Below the pieces are notes generated by a model, which searched no databases, had not been told where the DNA came from, and was given only the letters and a program-made list of their open reading frames with translations. This document shows, piece after piece, positions 8,159 through 17,239 of a DNA stretch of 64,000 nucleotides. The stretch is taken from positions 1 through 64,000 of the forward strand of contig JACRIR010000207.1 in the NCBI GenBank assembly GCA_016215705.1, in the 5' to 3' direction. Made by a program: the position numbers and the translations under genes. Positions within the stretch are counted from its first letter, which is position 1, and each line of letters opens with the position of its first letter. The DNA comes from Candidatus Poribacteria bacterium. Its GTDB lineage: Bacteria > Abyssobacteria > SURF-5.

Positions 8159-9045
8159 CAGCGAAGATCATCAGTGGCAACAAAATAGCTGAAGAGATGC
8201 GCGCCGAGATGAAGATTGAAATCGAGCAATTGAAGTCAAAGCACAACCTCGTTCCCGGTCTGGCAGTCGTTCTTGTCGGCGAAAACCCCGCATCCGTGGT
8301 GTATGTGCGCAACAAGAAGAAATCCTGCGAAGAAATCGGCATCAACTCGTACGAACACAAACTTCCGGCGGACACTTCTGAAGAGAAGCTGCTCGCCCTC
8401 GTTGACAAGCTCAATGCCGACGACAGCGTTCACGGAATCCTTGTTCAACTGCCGCTCCCCAAGCAGATAGATGAAAACAAAGTCTTGAATAAGATAATTC
8501 CGACGAAAGATGTCGACGGTTTTCACCCGTTCAACGTGGGCCGCATGCTTGTCGGCGACCCCATCTTTCTTCCGTGCACGCCGCACGGAGTCCAGCAGAT
8601 GTTGATTCGCAGCGGAGTCAAGGTTGAAGGCAGCCACGTTGTTATCGTAGGGCGCAGCAACATCGTCGGCAAACCCGTTGCGGCCATTCTCGTGCAGAAG
8701 GCGAAGGGCGCGGACGCGACCGTCACTATTTGTCACTCGCGCACGAAGAATCTGCCTGCGGTAACGCAGCTTGGCGATATCCTCATAGCGGCCATCGGGG
8801 TGCCGGAGTTCGTCAAGGCCGACATGGTCAGGGAGGGCGCGGTCGTCATTGACGTCGGCGTCAACCGTGTCGAAGACAAGACGAATCCGAAGGGATTCAA
8901 GCTCGTCGGCGACGTCGATTTCGAGGCTGTGAAAGCAAAGGCGAGTGCTATTTCGCCGGTTCCGGGCGGCGTGGGGCCCATGACCATTACGATGCTGCTC
9001 CACAACACGATTCGGGCCGCAAAGCTCAAGCACAACATAGCCTGA
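8155..9045 (+). CDS. folD: Bifunctional methylene-THF dehydrogenase / methenyl-THF cyclohydrolase
   Basis: 296 residues, normal for FolD. It interconverts 10-formyl-THF, methenyl-THF and methylene-THF with NAD(P). Visible hallmarks are ENPASVVYVRNKKKSCEEIG with the catalytic Tyr/Lys, VHGILVQLPLP, KDVDGFHPFNVG, the Rossmann segment VVIVGRSNIVGKPVA and the C-terminal PVPGGVGPMTITMLL. It overlaps mvhD by four bases (ATGA), so it is cotranscribed with the reductase complex. A separate fchA cyclohydrolase is not needed. Cofactor preference (NAD or NADP) cannot be judged from the sequence. Confidence 0.97.
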   Translation: MTAKIISGNKIAEEMRAEMKIEIEQLKSKHNLVPGLAVVLVGENPASVVYVRNKKKSCEEIGINSYEHKLPADTSEEKLLALVDKLNADDSVHGILVQLPLPKQIDENKVLNKIIPTKDVDGFHPFNVGRMLVGDPIFLPCTPHGVQQMLIRSGVKVEGSHVVIVGRSNIVGKPVAAILVQKAKGADATVTICHSRTKNLPAVTQLGDILIAAIGVPEFVKADMVREGAVVIDVGVNRVEDKTNPKGFKLVGDVDFEAVKAKASAISPVPGGVGPMTITMLLHNTIRAAKLKHNIA

Positions 9046-9122
9046 AGTGTTGCGAGTATTACAGTTTTGAGCCGGTTTTCCTGGTAAAATAAAAGCTGGT
9101 GCTTTATGGAGGCTAGACGTCA

Positions 9123-9791
9123 GTGATAGTAGGCGAAAGAAAACCTTTGAGCGAAATCCAAGAGATGCTCAAGGGATACAAAAAGGTCATGGTGCTCGGG
9201 TGCCGCACTTGCGTCGCTGTTTGCATGGCAGGCGGTGATAAGGAAGTGGAACTTCTCGGTTCACTTCTGCGAATCGCCGCCACGAAAGACGGCAGCCGAC
9301 TCGAAGTCGTCGAGGATGCGGTCGAGCGACAGTGCGACAGGGAATATATCGAACCGATAAGGGAAAAAGTCGCGGCATGCGACGCGGTTCTCTCGATGGC
9401 GTGCGGCTGCGGCGTGCAGTTCATGGCCGAGCTGTATGCGGACAAACCGGTGCTCCCGGCCATTAACACGAATTTCATCGGGGTGACCGAAAGCACGGGT
9501 GTATGGACGGAACGATGCGGCCAGTGCGGCAATTGTGTGCTCCACTTGACCGGCGGCATCTGCCCGATAGCGCGCTGCTCGAAGTCGCTCCTGAACGGCC
9601 CATGCGGCGGCTCGCAGAACGGAAAGTGCGAAATCAGTCCCGACGTGGATTGCGGATGGCAGCTTATATACAACCGTATGAAACAGTTGGGACAATTGGA
9701 AAAACTCGCAGAGGTGATCCCCGCCAAGGACTGGACCACCAGCCGCGACGGAGGCCCTCGAAAAATAGTCAGGGAGGACGTGAAGATATGA
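9123..9791 (+). CDS. metV: MetV, zinc/iron-sulfur subunit of methylene-THF reductase
   Basis: 222-residue cysteine-rich protein of the MTHFR C-terminal family. In acetogens MetV forms a complex with the flavoprotein MetF and is required for activity. Motifs seen are LGCRTCVAVCMAGG, SMACGCGVQ, ERCGQCGNCVLHLTGGICPI and LNGPCGGSQNGKCE. The GTG start at 9123 follows GGAGG with acceptable spacing. Its stop overlaps the metF start in ATGA, which argues for a 1:1 translated pair. Next to hdrCBA-mvhD it fits the MetVF-HdrABC-MvhD arrangement described for Moorella. Confidence 0.93.
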   Translation: MIVGERKPLSEIQEMLKGYKKVMVLGCRTCVAVCMAGGDKEVELLGSLLRIAATKDGSRLEVVEDAVERQCDREYIEPIREKVAACDAVLSMACGCGVQFMAELYADKPVLPAINTNFIGVTESTGVWTERCGQCGNCVLHLTGGICPIARCSKSLLNGPCGGSQNGKCEISPDVDCGWQLIYNRMKQLGQLEKLAEVIPAKDWTTSRDGGPRKIVREDVKI

Positions 9792-10720
9792 AGGCGGGCA
9801 GCAATCTCGAGCGAATTCTGACCGAAGGCAAGTTCGCCGTGACGGCCGAACTCGGCCCGCCTAAAAGCGCCGACGCCGAAGTCATCCGGAAAAAGGCCGA
9901 CTTGCTGAAGGGTAAAGTTGACGCCGTAAACATAACCGACAACCAGACAGCGATTGTGCGCATGTCGAGCATCGGCGCCGCAAAGCTGGCGCTCGACAAA
10001 GGCATTGAGCCGATCATGCAGATGGTCTGCCGCGATCGCAACCGCATTGCGATGCAGAGCGACATCCTGGGCGCGTACGCGCTCGGCATTCGCAACATGC
10101 TCTGTCTCACCGGCGACCACCAGAAGTTCGGCAATCATCCGACGGCGAAGAATGTTTTCGACCTGGATTCGATGCAACTCCTCGACATGGTGAAGCGAAT
10201 GCGGGATAACAAGACATTTATGTGCGGCGACGAAATACGCAACTCGAAGAAGGCGCCGGTCGTCGAGCCGAAGCTGTTCATCGGGGCTGCCGAGAACCCG
10301 TTTGCGCACCCATACGAGTTTCGCGCGATCAGGCTGGCGAAAAAAGTGAAGGCGGGCGCCGATTTCATCCAGACACAGTGCATATTCGACCTTCCCAGGT
10401 TCAAGGAGTGGATGAAAGAAGTCGTCGACATGGGACTCCATGAGAAAGTGTTTATCCTCGCGGGCCTGATGCCGATCAAATCGCCAAAGACACTCGAGTA
10501 CATGAAGAAAAACGTGGCGGGGATGTCAATTCCCGATGCCCTAGTCGAAAGGATGAAGGGTGCAAGCGACCCGAAGGAAGAAGGCGTGAAATTCGTGGTC
10601 GAGTTGATACAGGAAGTGAAACAGATAGAGGGAATTCGTGGTGTTCACATCATGGCAGTCGAATGGGAGGAAGTCGTTCCCACGATTGTCGAGCGCGCCG
10701 GGCTTCTTCCCAGGCCGTGA
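9788..10720 (+). CDS. metF: 5,10-methylenetetrahydrofolate reductase, catalytic subunit
   Basis: 310 residues, FAD-containing TIM-barrel enzyme reducing methylene-THF to methyl-THF, the last step of the methyl branch. Family features include the N-terminal VTAELGPPKSAD, VNITDNQTAIVRMSS, LTGDHQKFGNHP with the flavin-contacting Asp, and GADFIQTQCIFD. The ATG at 9788 overlaps the metV stop, so earlier in-frame starts inside metV are rejected. It lacks a C-terminal regulatory domain, which is supplied by MetV. The electron donor is probably the linked HdrABC-MvhD module and not NADH directly, as inferred from gene order. Confidence 0.96.
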   Translation: MKAGSNLERILTEGKFAVTAELGPPKSADAEVIRKKADLLKGKVDAVNITDNQTAIVRMSSIGAAKLALDKGIEPIMQMVCRDRNRIAMQSDILGAYALGIRNMLCLTGDHQKFGNHPTAKNVFDLDSMQLLDMVKRMRDNKTFMCGDEIRNSKKAPVVEPKLFIGAAENPFAHPYEFRAIRLAKKVKAGADFIQTQCIFDLPRFKEWMKEVVDMGLHEKVFILAGLMPIKSPKTLEYMKKNVAGMSIPDALVERMKGASDPKEEGVKFVVELIQEVKQIEGIRGVHIMAVEWEEVVPTIVERAGLLPRP

Positions 10721-10769
10721 TGACTGCGGCAGCATCACAGCGTCCGGGCGGAAAACGGCGGAATTGGGG

Positions 10770-10799
10770 TTGAATCGGACGGGGCGAATTTGGTATAAT
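10770..10799 (+). promoter_or_regulatory. Candidate promoter for the cooS-acs genes
   Basis: TTGAAT (10770-10775) and a perfect TATAAT (10794-10799) are 18 bases apart in the 150-base gap between metF and cooS. This suggests the carbonyl-branch genes can be transcribed separately. Confidence 0.55.
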
Positions 10800-10870
10800 T
10801 TCGTGGTTGTTAAGACCTTCCCTCACCTATTCCAGATAATCCCGGCTGATCGATTCGCAAGGAGAGTCAA

Positions 10871-12829
10871 ATGAAAGAAAAGTCGATAGACAAAGCAACT
10901 CTGCAAATGATGGAGAAGGCGAAGTGCGACAATGTCTGCACCGCATTCGACCGCGCCGCGCAGCAGGAGCCCAGATGCGGCTTCGGCGAACTTGGCGTCT
11001 GCTGCCAACAGTGCTACATGGGACCCTGCCGCGTTGATCCGTTGGGCAAGGGCGCCCAGTATGGCGCATGCGGCATTGACGCCGACGGCATCGTCGCGCG
11101 AAACATCGCGCGCAACACGGCCATAGGCGCGTCGGCCCACTCTGACCATGGCCGCGACGTCGCCCACAACCTTTACATGACCTCGCAGGGAAAAGCGCAG
11201 GGTTACGAAATAAAGGACCCGGTCAAGCTCATGTATGTGGCCGAGGAACTCAGTGTCGATACCTCGAGCGGCGACGTGAAGAAGATTGCCGCCGAAGTGG
11301 CGCATAAGTGCATGGCCGAGTTCGGCAAACAGGAAGGCGAGCTCATCATGGCTCAGCGCGCCCCTGAGAAGCAGAAGGAGCGCTGGCGCAAGCTGAAGGT
11401 CATGCCCCGAGGGGTTGACCGTGAAATCGTCGAAGTCCTCCACATGGTGCACATGGGCATGGACGCCGACTACCGCAACTTATTGATGTTCGCCATCAAG
11501 GCCGGCCTGAGCGACGGTTGGGGCGGCTCGATGATAGCGACCGATTTGACCGATATCCAATTCGGCAGCCCGAATCCGCTTCGCTCGAAGGCAAACCTTG
11601 GCGTGCTCGGCGAAAATACAGTCAATATACTGGTGCACGGCCACGAGCCCACGCTTTCCGAAATGATCGTGAAAGTGGCGCGCACTCCAGAGATGAAGGC
11701 GCTTGCGAAGAAGAAGGGCGCAGAGGACATCACGGTGGCGGGCATCTGCTGCACCGCAAACGAAATCCTCATGAGGCAGGGCGCGCCGCTCGCCGGCAAC
11801 TACCTCATGCAGGAACTCGCGATAGTCACGGGCGCCGTCGAGTCAATGGTCGTCGACGTGCAGTGCATCATGCCCGGTATCACTCAGGTGGCGCCCTGCT
11901 ACCACACGAAGATCATCACCACGAGCAAGAAGGCTCGCATACCGGGCGCTGTCCATTACCAATTCGAGGAAGAGAGAGCGGTCGACATAGCCAGGCAGAT
12001 AGTGACCGAGTCGATCGAGAACTATTCCAACCGCAAACGCGACCGTGTTCAGATTCCGAAAGAGTCGAGCGACCTGATCGCCGGGTTTACGACCGAGAAC
12101 GTGTTCTACCATCTGGGCGGCAAATTCCGGCCTTCTTTCAAACCTTTGAATGAGGGTATGATTCAGGGCCGTCTGCGTGGTGTCGTCGGCGTCGTTGGCT
12201 GCAACAACACAAAGGTCGTCCATGACTATAACCATGTGAATTTCGTGAAGGAGCTCCTCAAGCACGACGTGCTGGTTGTCACGACCGGCTGTTCAGCCGG
12301 CTGTCTCGCGAAGCATGGATTCCTGGACCCGGAGGGCGGTCTCCAGTATTGTGGAAACGGCCTGAAGGAAATCTGCGTTGCAGTGGGCATTCCGCCGGTT
12401 CTGCACCTCGGCTCATGCGTGGACAACTCGCGCATACTCACGGCGTGCATCGAAATGGTGAAAGAAGGCGGTATCGGAACCGACTTGAGCCAACTGCCGG
12501 TTGCCGGTTCTGCGCCCGAGGCGATGAGTTCAAAGGCGACCTCTATTGCATTGTACGTCGCCGCGTCCGGCATCGCGGTCCATTTCTATCCGCCTTTCCA
12601 GGTACATGGCAGCAAGAAAGTGACGGAATATCTGACCAGCGAAATGGAGAAAGACTTCGGAGCGTATTTCATATTCGAAGGCGACCCGAAGAAGGCGGCC
12701 CAGAAGATCATCGCTCACCTCGACAAGAAACGCGAGGCGCTGAAACTCAAGCCGATGATGTATCCGCCCCTTAACGGAGAAACCGACAAGAAAGCCGCTG
12801 AGAAACAGGCCGCGGTATCAAAGAGCTGA
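10871..12829 (+). CDS. cooS: Anaerobic carbon monoxide dehydrogenase catalytic subunit
   Basis: 652 residues, normal for the Ni-Fe CODH (CooS/AcsA). It interconverts CO2 and CO with ferredoxin electrons and feeds CO to acetyl-CoA synthase. The N-terminus has the dense cysteine pattern C36, C44-C45, C48 and C53 for the D and B clusters. Further signatures are GASAHSDHGRDV, LVHGHEPTLSEM, CCTANEILMRQG, DVQCIMPG, CSAGCLAKHG and the LGSCVDNSRI segment near the C-cluster. The ribosome site AAGGAGAG precedes the ATG. Its place before acsB and a ferredoxin indicates the CODH/ACS role and not a stand-alone hydrogenogenic CODH. A cooC nickel-insertion ATPase is not in the window. Confidence 0.96.
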   Translation: MKEKSIDKATLQMMEKAKCDNVCTAFDRAAQQEPRCGFGELGVCCQQCYMGPCRVDPLGKGAQYGACGIDADGIVARNIARNTAIGASAHSDHGRDVAHNLYMTSQGKAQGYEIKDPVKLMYVAEELSVDTSSGDVKKIAAEVAHKCMAEFGKQEGELIMAQRAPEKQKERWRKLKVMPRGVDREIVEVLHMVHMGMDADYRNLLMFAIKAGLSDGWGGSMIATDLTDIQFGSPNPLRSKANLGVLGENTVNILVHGHEPTLSEMIVKVARTPEMKALAKKKGAEDITVAGICCTANEILMRQGAPLAGNYLMQELAIVTGAVESMVVDVQCIMPGITQVAPCYHTKIITTSKKARIPGAVHYQFEEERAVDIARQIVTESIENYSNRKRDRVQIPKESSDLIAGFTTENVFYHLGGKFRPSFKPLNEGMIQGRLRGVVGVVGCNNTKVVHDYNHVNFVKELLKHDVLVVTTGCSAGCLAKHGFLDPEGGLQYCGNGLKEICVAVGIPPVLHLGSCVDNSRILTACIEMVKEGGIGTDLSQLPVAGSAPEAMSSKATSIALYVAASGIAVHFYPPFQVHGSKKVTEYLTSEMEKDFGAYFIFEGDPKKAAQKIIAHLDKKREALKLKPMMYPPLNGETDKKAAEKQAAVSKS

Positions 12830-12840
12830 CGCTAATGAAC

Positions 12841-12888
12841 GGCGGCCGGCTTTCGGCCCCACGGCCTTATCGTAGGGCGGCCGCCTTT
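12841..12888 (+). terminator. Intercistronic hairpin between cooS and the ferredoxin gene
   Basis: GGCGGCC (12841-12847) can pair with GGCCGCC (12879-12885), and a short T stretch follows. It may act as a partial terminator or an mRNA-stabilising structure, since the next gene has its own strong ribosome site. Confidence 0.4.
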
Positions 12889-12924
12889 GTTCAAGAAGGC
12901 TCGAACTGATGAAGGAGTGAGCCC

Positions 12925-13557
12925 ATGCCGGGAACAACAGTTGTGCGGGCAAAAATTTGCACCGCTTGTAAGACATGCGAATTGCAGTGCGCGATAGCGC
13001 ATTCGCAGTCGAAGGACCTCTTTGAGGCAATACGCGAAACGCCCTCGCCGGAGGCGCGGATAGGCCTTAAGCAGGCCAGGAAGGTAGTCGTTCCGGTGGT
13101 GTGCCGTCATTGCGAGAATCCTCCCTGTGTGGCGGCCTGCCCCGAGAAGGCTCTATATAAGAACGGAGCCGGCGCTCCGACGCTGCTCGATGCGGCCAAA
13201 TGCAACGGGTGTGGCGTGTGTATGAAGGCTTGCCCCGTCGGCGCGCTCCAAATGGACCGCGCAGGCAAGATAGTTTTGAAGTGCGATCAGTGTGTCGAAC
13301 GCCAGAAGGAAGGGCTTCTCCCCGCGTGTGTATGGGGATGTCCCACCGGCGCGCTCGAATGGCATACCGGCCGCATCCGATATGAAATTGACCCCAAGCT
13401 CTGCAAGGCGTGCGGCATGTGCATGAAGGTGTGCACGGTCGAAGCGATCACAGGCGCAAAGAAAACCCCGCACGTCATCAACGGTGAGAAATGCATAAAA
13501 TGCGGCAACTGCTTCACAGAATGCCCATTTGATGCGATAAACGTGGTGGATGTCTGA
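12925..13557 (+). CDS. CooF-like polyferredoxin with extra C-terminal clusters
   Basis: 210-residue iron-sulfur protein between cooS and acsB. The first part resembles CooF/DmsB-type subunits: CTACKTCELQC, CRHCENPPCVAAC, CNGCGVCMKAC and CDQCVERQKEGLLPAC. The C-terminal 60 residues add two further [4Fe-4S] motifs, CKACGMCMKVC and CKGC-like CIKCGNCFTEC. About six clusters in total are possible. The likely role is electron transfer to or from CODH. The ATG follows AAGGAG. There is no signal peptide, so it is cytoplasmic. The exact partner is inferred from position only. Confidence 0.85.
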   Translation: MPGTTVVRAKICTACKTCELQCAIAHSQSKDLFEAIRETPSPEARIGLKQARKVVVPVVCRHCENPPCVAACPEKALYKNGAGAPTLLDAAKCNGCGVCMKACPVGALQMDRAGKIVLKCDQCVERQKEGLLPACVWGCPTGALEWHTGRIRYEIDPKLCKACGMCMKVCTVEAITGAKKTPHVINGEKCIKCGNCFTECPFDAINVVDV

Positions 13558-13626
13558 GACCGCGCGTAAGATGAGTATTCCGGCCAGACGCAATGTCATA
13601 CCAATACCTATGATGGAGGTAAGAAA

Positions 13627-15804
13627 ATGTCAAAAATCGTAGCTTCGGCGGCCATTCGCGGCGCGCACTCCTGGGCGGAAGAGGCGGAGGCCGCTCTCAA
13701 GCAAGCCATAGAGTCAAAAGGCGAGAGCCAGAAGCTTGAGTTTCCGGAAACCGCTTTTTTCCTTCCCATGGCGTATTCGCTCCTGGGAATGGAAGTGAAA
13801 GACCTCGCAGGCGCGAAAAAGATAATGGCCCGCGTGCGCTCTCTTCTGCCGCCGGTCCCCAGTGAGAAAGTGTGGCTTCCCTACCTCGGGCCGACGCTTG
13901 ACGCGGGCATTGCCACGTTGCTTTCGACCGAAATGATAACGGCGCTCAGGTATCTGCGTGGCGAGCTTCCGGCGCAAGGCGACCAGGGATTTATATCGGA
14001 TACGATCCTCCGTTCGCTCGGCATCCAGTTGGTGGACGGCAGAATGCCCGGCTTTGCGGCCATTCTCGGGTCCGCCCCCACAAACGAGATAGCAGTAAAG
14101 GTCGTTCGCGAATTGCAGCAGCGGAACATTCTCGTGTTCCTCTGCGATAACAACGACGGCAAAACGATGCGCCAGCAACTCGAGCAAGAGAAGGTCGAAC
14201 TTGGCTGGGACACTTACATCGTTCCTCTCGGGTCCGATCTGGTGTCCGGCATCTATGCGCTTAACTGGGCAATGCGCGGCGCGCTCACGTTCGGTGGCCA
14301 TAAACGCGGCGAATTCGTGAAATGCCTCGAGTACCAGCGTGACCGCGTGTTCGCGTTCGGTCTCGTGTTCGGCGAAGTCACCGACCGGCGCTATGCCGTC
14401 GGCGCAGGCGCAATCAATATGGGCTTCTGCGTCATTGCCGACACCGATATACCGGAGATACGCCCGACGGGCGTGACATTGTTCGAGGCGCTCGTGCGCG
14501 AGCGGAACTATGACAAGATCGTCCCGACTTGCATTCAGACTCGTGGAGTCAAGGTCAAGGTCGAGAAAGTGCCAATACCCGTGAACTATGCGGCGGCGTT
14601 CGAGGGCGAGCGCGTTCGCAAAGAACAGCTTGCGGTCGAGTTTGGCGGCAAGGCTTCGGTGGCCTTCGAGTGGCTCCGCATGAAGTCTCTCGATCAGGTT
14701 GAGGACGGCAAAATCACCGTCGTCGGCCCCGATGTCGATACGGTTCCGGACGGAAAGTCGCTCCCCATTGCGATCATCGTGGACGTCGCCGGCCGAAAAA
14801 TGCAGCGCGACTTCGAGCCCATTCTCGAGCGCCAGATTCACCACCTGATCAATGGCGCGATGGGTGTCATGCACGTCGGCCAGCGCGATATCGTATGGAT
14901 TCGCATGAGCAAAGACGCCAAAGCCAAGGGGTTCAAGGCAAGACACTTCGGTGATATCCTCCATGTGAAGCTGCTTCAAAACTTCCCGTCCATCGCTGAT
15001 AAAGTGCAAGTAACCATATACACGAAGAAAGAAGACGTTGAAAAGCTTCTCGCCGAAGCGAAGAAGAGCTACGCGGAACGCGACGCGCGCGTGGCGGGTA
15101 TGACCGACGAGAGCGTAGACACGTTCTACTCCTGCACTCTGTGCCAGTCATTTGCCCCGAGTCACGTTTGCATGATCAGCCCGGAACGACTCGGTCTTTG
15201 CGGCGCATATAACTGGCTCGACGGCAAGGCCGCGTTCGAAATCAATCCCACCGGCCCGAACCAGCCCGTCGTCAAGGGAGAGACGATTGACCCGGTGAAA
15301 GGTCAATGGGACAACGTCAATAAATTCGTATATCAGAAGTCCAGCAAGAAGATCGAGAAGTTCAACGCTTACTCGCTGATGGAAAGCCCGATGACGTCCT
15401 GCGGCTGCTTCGAGTGCATCGTCGCGATCGTGCCCGAAGCGAACGGCGTGATGATCGTCAACCGTGAATACAACGGGATGACCCCAAGCGGTATGACCTT
15501 CTCCACGCTCGCCAGCACGACGGGCGGCGGTTTGCAGACCCCGGGATTCCTCGGAGTCGGCAAGCTTTATGTTACCAGCAGGAAGTTCATATCGGCGGAC
15601 GGCGGTCTGGCCCGTGTTGTCTGGATGCCGAAAGACCTGAAGGAAACGGTGCGCGAACGTCTCGAAGCGCGCGCCAAGGAAGTCGGGCTCGACGATTTCT
15701 TGAATAAGATCGCCGACGAGACAGTCTGCGACAACGCAGGCGATCTGCTTCCGTTCCTTGAGAAGGTCGGCCATCCGGCGCTTACGATGCCGCCGATGTT
15801 CTAA
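13627..15804 (+). CDS. acsB: Acetyl-CoA synthase (CODH/ACS subunit beta)
   Basis: 725 residues, the full bacterial length with the N-terminal CODH-docking region. It condenses CO, a methyl group from the corrinoid protein and CoA into acetyl-CoA. The A-cluster ligands are all visible: C503, C506, C515 (in YSCTLCQSFAPSHVC) and C525 (GLCGAYNW) for the [4Fe-4S] part, and C592-G593-C594 (SCGCFEC) for the nickel sites. GGAGG precedes the ATG. A 13-bp hairpin lies right after the gene, before acsC. Confidence 0.97.
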   Translation: MSKIVASAAIRGAHSWAEEAEAALKQAIESKGESQKLEFPETAFFLPMAYSLLGMEVKDLAGAKKIMARVRSLLPPVPSEKVWLPYLGPTLDAGIATLLSTEMITALRYLRGELPAQGDQGFISDTILRSLGIQLVDGRMPGFAAILGSAPTNEIAVKVVRELQQRNILVFLCDNNDGKTMRQQLEQEKVELGWDTYIVPLGSDLVSGIYALNWAMRGALTFGGHKRGEFVKCLEYQRDRVFAFGLVFGEVTDRRYAVGAGAINMGFCVIADTDIPEIRPTGVTLFEALVRERNYDKIVPTCIQTRGVKVKVEKVPIPVNYAAAFEGERVRKEQLAVEFGGKASVAFEWLRMKSLDQVEDGKITVVGPDVDTVPDGKSLPIAIIVDVAGRKMQRDFEPILERQIHHLINGAMGVMHVGQRDIVWIRMSKDAKAKGFKARHFGDILHVKLLQNFPSIADKVQVTIYTKKEDVEKLLAEAKKSYAERDARVAGMTDESVDTFYSCTLCQSFAPSHVCMISPERLGLCGAYNWLDGKAAFEINPTGPNQPVVKGETIDPVKGQWDNVNKFVYQKSSKKIEKFNAYSLMESPMTSCGCFECIVAIVPEANGVMIVNREYNGMTPSGMTFSTLASTTGGGLQTPGFLGVGKLYVTSRKFISADGGLARVVWMPKDLKETVRERLEARAKEVGLDDFLNKIADETVCDNAGDLLPFLEKVGHPALTMPPMF

Positions 15805-15837
15805 AGTTACTCTTACAGGGCTGTTGGTTTATCTCGT

Positions 15838-15870
15838 GGCAGACCACAAGAGAAGCGCTTGTGGTCTGCC
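15838..15870 (+). other. 13-bp intercistronic hairpin between acsB and acsC
   Basis: GGCAGACCACAAG (15838-15850) and its exact complement (15858-15870) enclose a 7-base loop AGAAGCG. No T run follows, so a simple terminator is unlikely; a processing or 3'-end protecting structure is more plausible. The acsC ribosome site GGAGAGG begins 11 bases later. Confidence 0.75.
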
Positions 15871-15891
15871 TCACATCAAAGGAGAGGTTAC

Positions 15892-17235
15892 ATGGCGCTA
15901 ACAGGTCTGGACATTTATAAATTACTGCCGAAAACCAACTGCGGCGAATGCAAGTCGCCAACGTGCCTTGCATTTGCGATGCGGGTGGCTCAGAAACAGG
16001 CCTCCATCGATCAGTGCCCACATGTGAGCGCCGAGTCTAAGGAAAAACTCGGCGCAGCGTCGGCGCCGCCGATACAGTTGGTAACAATCGGAGCAGGCGA
16101 CTTCAAAATCGCGATCGGCAACGAGACCGTGTTGTTCAGGCATGAAGAAACGTTCCATCATCCGGCCGGCATCGCAGTGACTGTTTCCGACAAGCTGTCG
16201 GAGGCTGAGATCGGCGCGCGCGCAGACAAGATCGTACATCTTATATTCGAGCGCGTCGGCATGAAGATTGCCGTCGATATGGCCTGCATCATGAACGACT
16301 CGGGCGATCCGGCTAAGTTCGCCGCCGCCGTGAAGATAGTCGCCCAAAAGGCCCCCGTTGCGCTCATATTGGCAAGCGACAATCCCGATTCTCTGAAAGC
16401 TGCGCTCGAGGTGTGCGCCGACAGGCGTCCGCTCCTCTGCGGCGCGAATGCGAGCAACTATCAGGCGGTGGCAGCATTGGCAAAAGAGAAGAATTGCCCC
16501 GTCGTTGCAAGGGCCAAGGGGCTGGAAGCGCTTACAGACTTGACGCAGAAGATAACAGCGGCAGGAGTAAAAGAGATAGTGCTGGAATCAGGCGCCGAAG
16601 GCGTCCGGCAGACGCTCGAAGACCTGACGAAAGCACGCCGCTACGCTCTGAGAAAGAGTTTCCGGCCGCTCGGCTATCCCATGCTGACGTGCATGATGGG
16701 CGACGGCGATTCGTTCCTTCCGGTTCTCAAGGCCGCCGCTTACATCGCGAAGTATGCGGGCATCGTGGTGACTGACGCCATCGAGCCCTGGCAGCTCATG
16801 CCGCTTCTTACGGTGAGACAGAATATCTACACCGACCCGAGAAAGCCGCTGCAAGTCGAGCCCGGAGTTCACAAGATAGGCGAGCCCGGCTCGAAAGCGC
16901 CTCTGCTGATCACGACCAATTTCTCGCTCACGTACTACACCGTCGAGGGAGAAGTCGAAGGCTCGAAGGTGGCTTCCAATATCCTGGTGGTCGACACCGA
17001 GGGCACGTCCGTCCTGACTGCCTGGGCCGCCGAAAAGTTTACGACCGACCAGATCGCGGCTGCGATGAACAAATATGAGGTCGAAGCAGTGGCCTCTCAC
17101 AAGAAAGTCATCATTCCCGGTCTGATCGCGGTCGAGAGCGGCAAGCTGCAAGAAGAGTCCGGCTGGGAAGTTATCGTCGGTCCGAAGGAAGCGTCCGGAA
17201 TCCCGTCATATCTCAAAGCCAACTGGGGCGGCTGA
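15892..17235 (+). CDS. acsC: Corrinoid/iron-sulfur protein large subunit
   Basis: 447 residues. With AcsD it carries the methyl group on a cobamide from methyl-THF to acetyl-CoA synthase. The N-terminal [4Fe-4S] module C17-x2-C20-x4-C25-x16-C42 (LLPKTNCGECKSPTC) is intact. The rest matches the TIM barrel and C-terminal cobamide-binding domain of AcsC. The ATG at 15892 is preceded by AGGAGAGG; an upstream in-frame start lies inside the hairpin and is rejected. The corrinoid activator gene follows at once, with only four bases between stop and next start. Confidence 0.96.
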   Translation: MALTGLDIYKLLPKTNCGECKSPTCLAFAMRVAQKQASIDQCPHVSAESKEKLGAASAPPIQLVTIGAGDFKIAIGNETVLFRHEETFHHPAGIAVTVSDKLSEAEIGARADKIVHLIFERVGMKIAVDMACIMNDSGDPAKFAAAVKIVAQKAPVALILASDNPDSLKAALEVCADRRPLLCGANASNYQAVAALAKEKNCPVVARAKGLEALTDLTQKITAAGVKEIVLESGAEGVRQTLEDLTKARRYALRKSFRPLGYPMLTCMMGDGDSFLPVLKAAAYIAKYAGIVVTDAIEPWQLMPLLTVRQNIYTDPRKPLQVEPGVHKIGEPGSKAPLLITTNFSLTYYTVEGEVEGSKVASNILVVDTEGTSVLTAWAAEKFTTDQIAAAMNKYEVEAVASHKKVIIPGLIAVESGKLQEESGWEVIVGPKEASGIPSYLKANWGG

Positions 17236-17239
17236 GGCA

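Noticed and set aside
9503..9787. An upstream extension of metF
   Set aside because: It lies wholly within metV in another frame; the ATGA overlap at 9788 gives the natural start.
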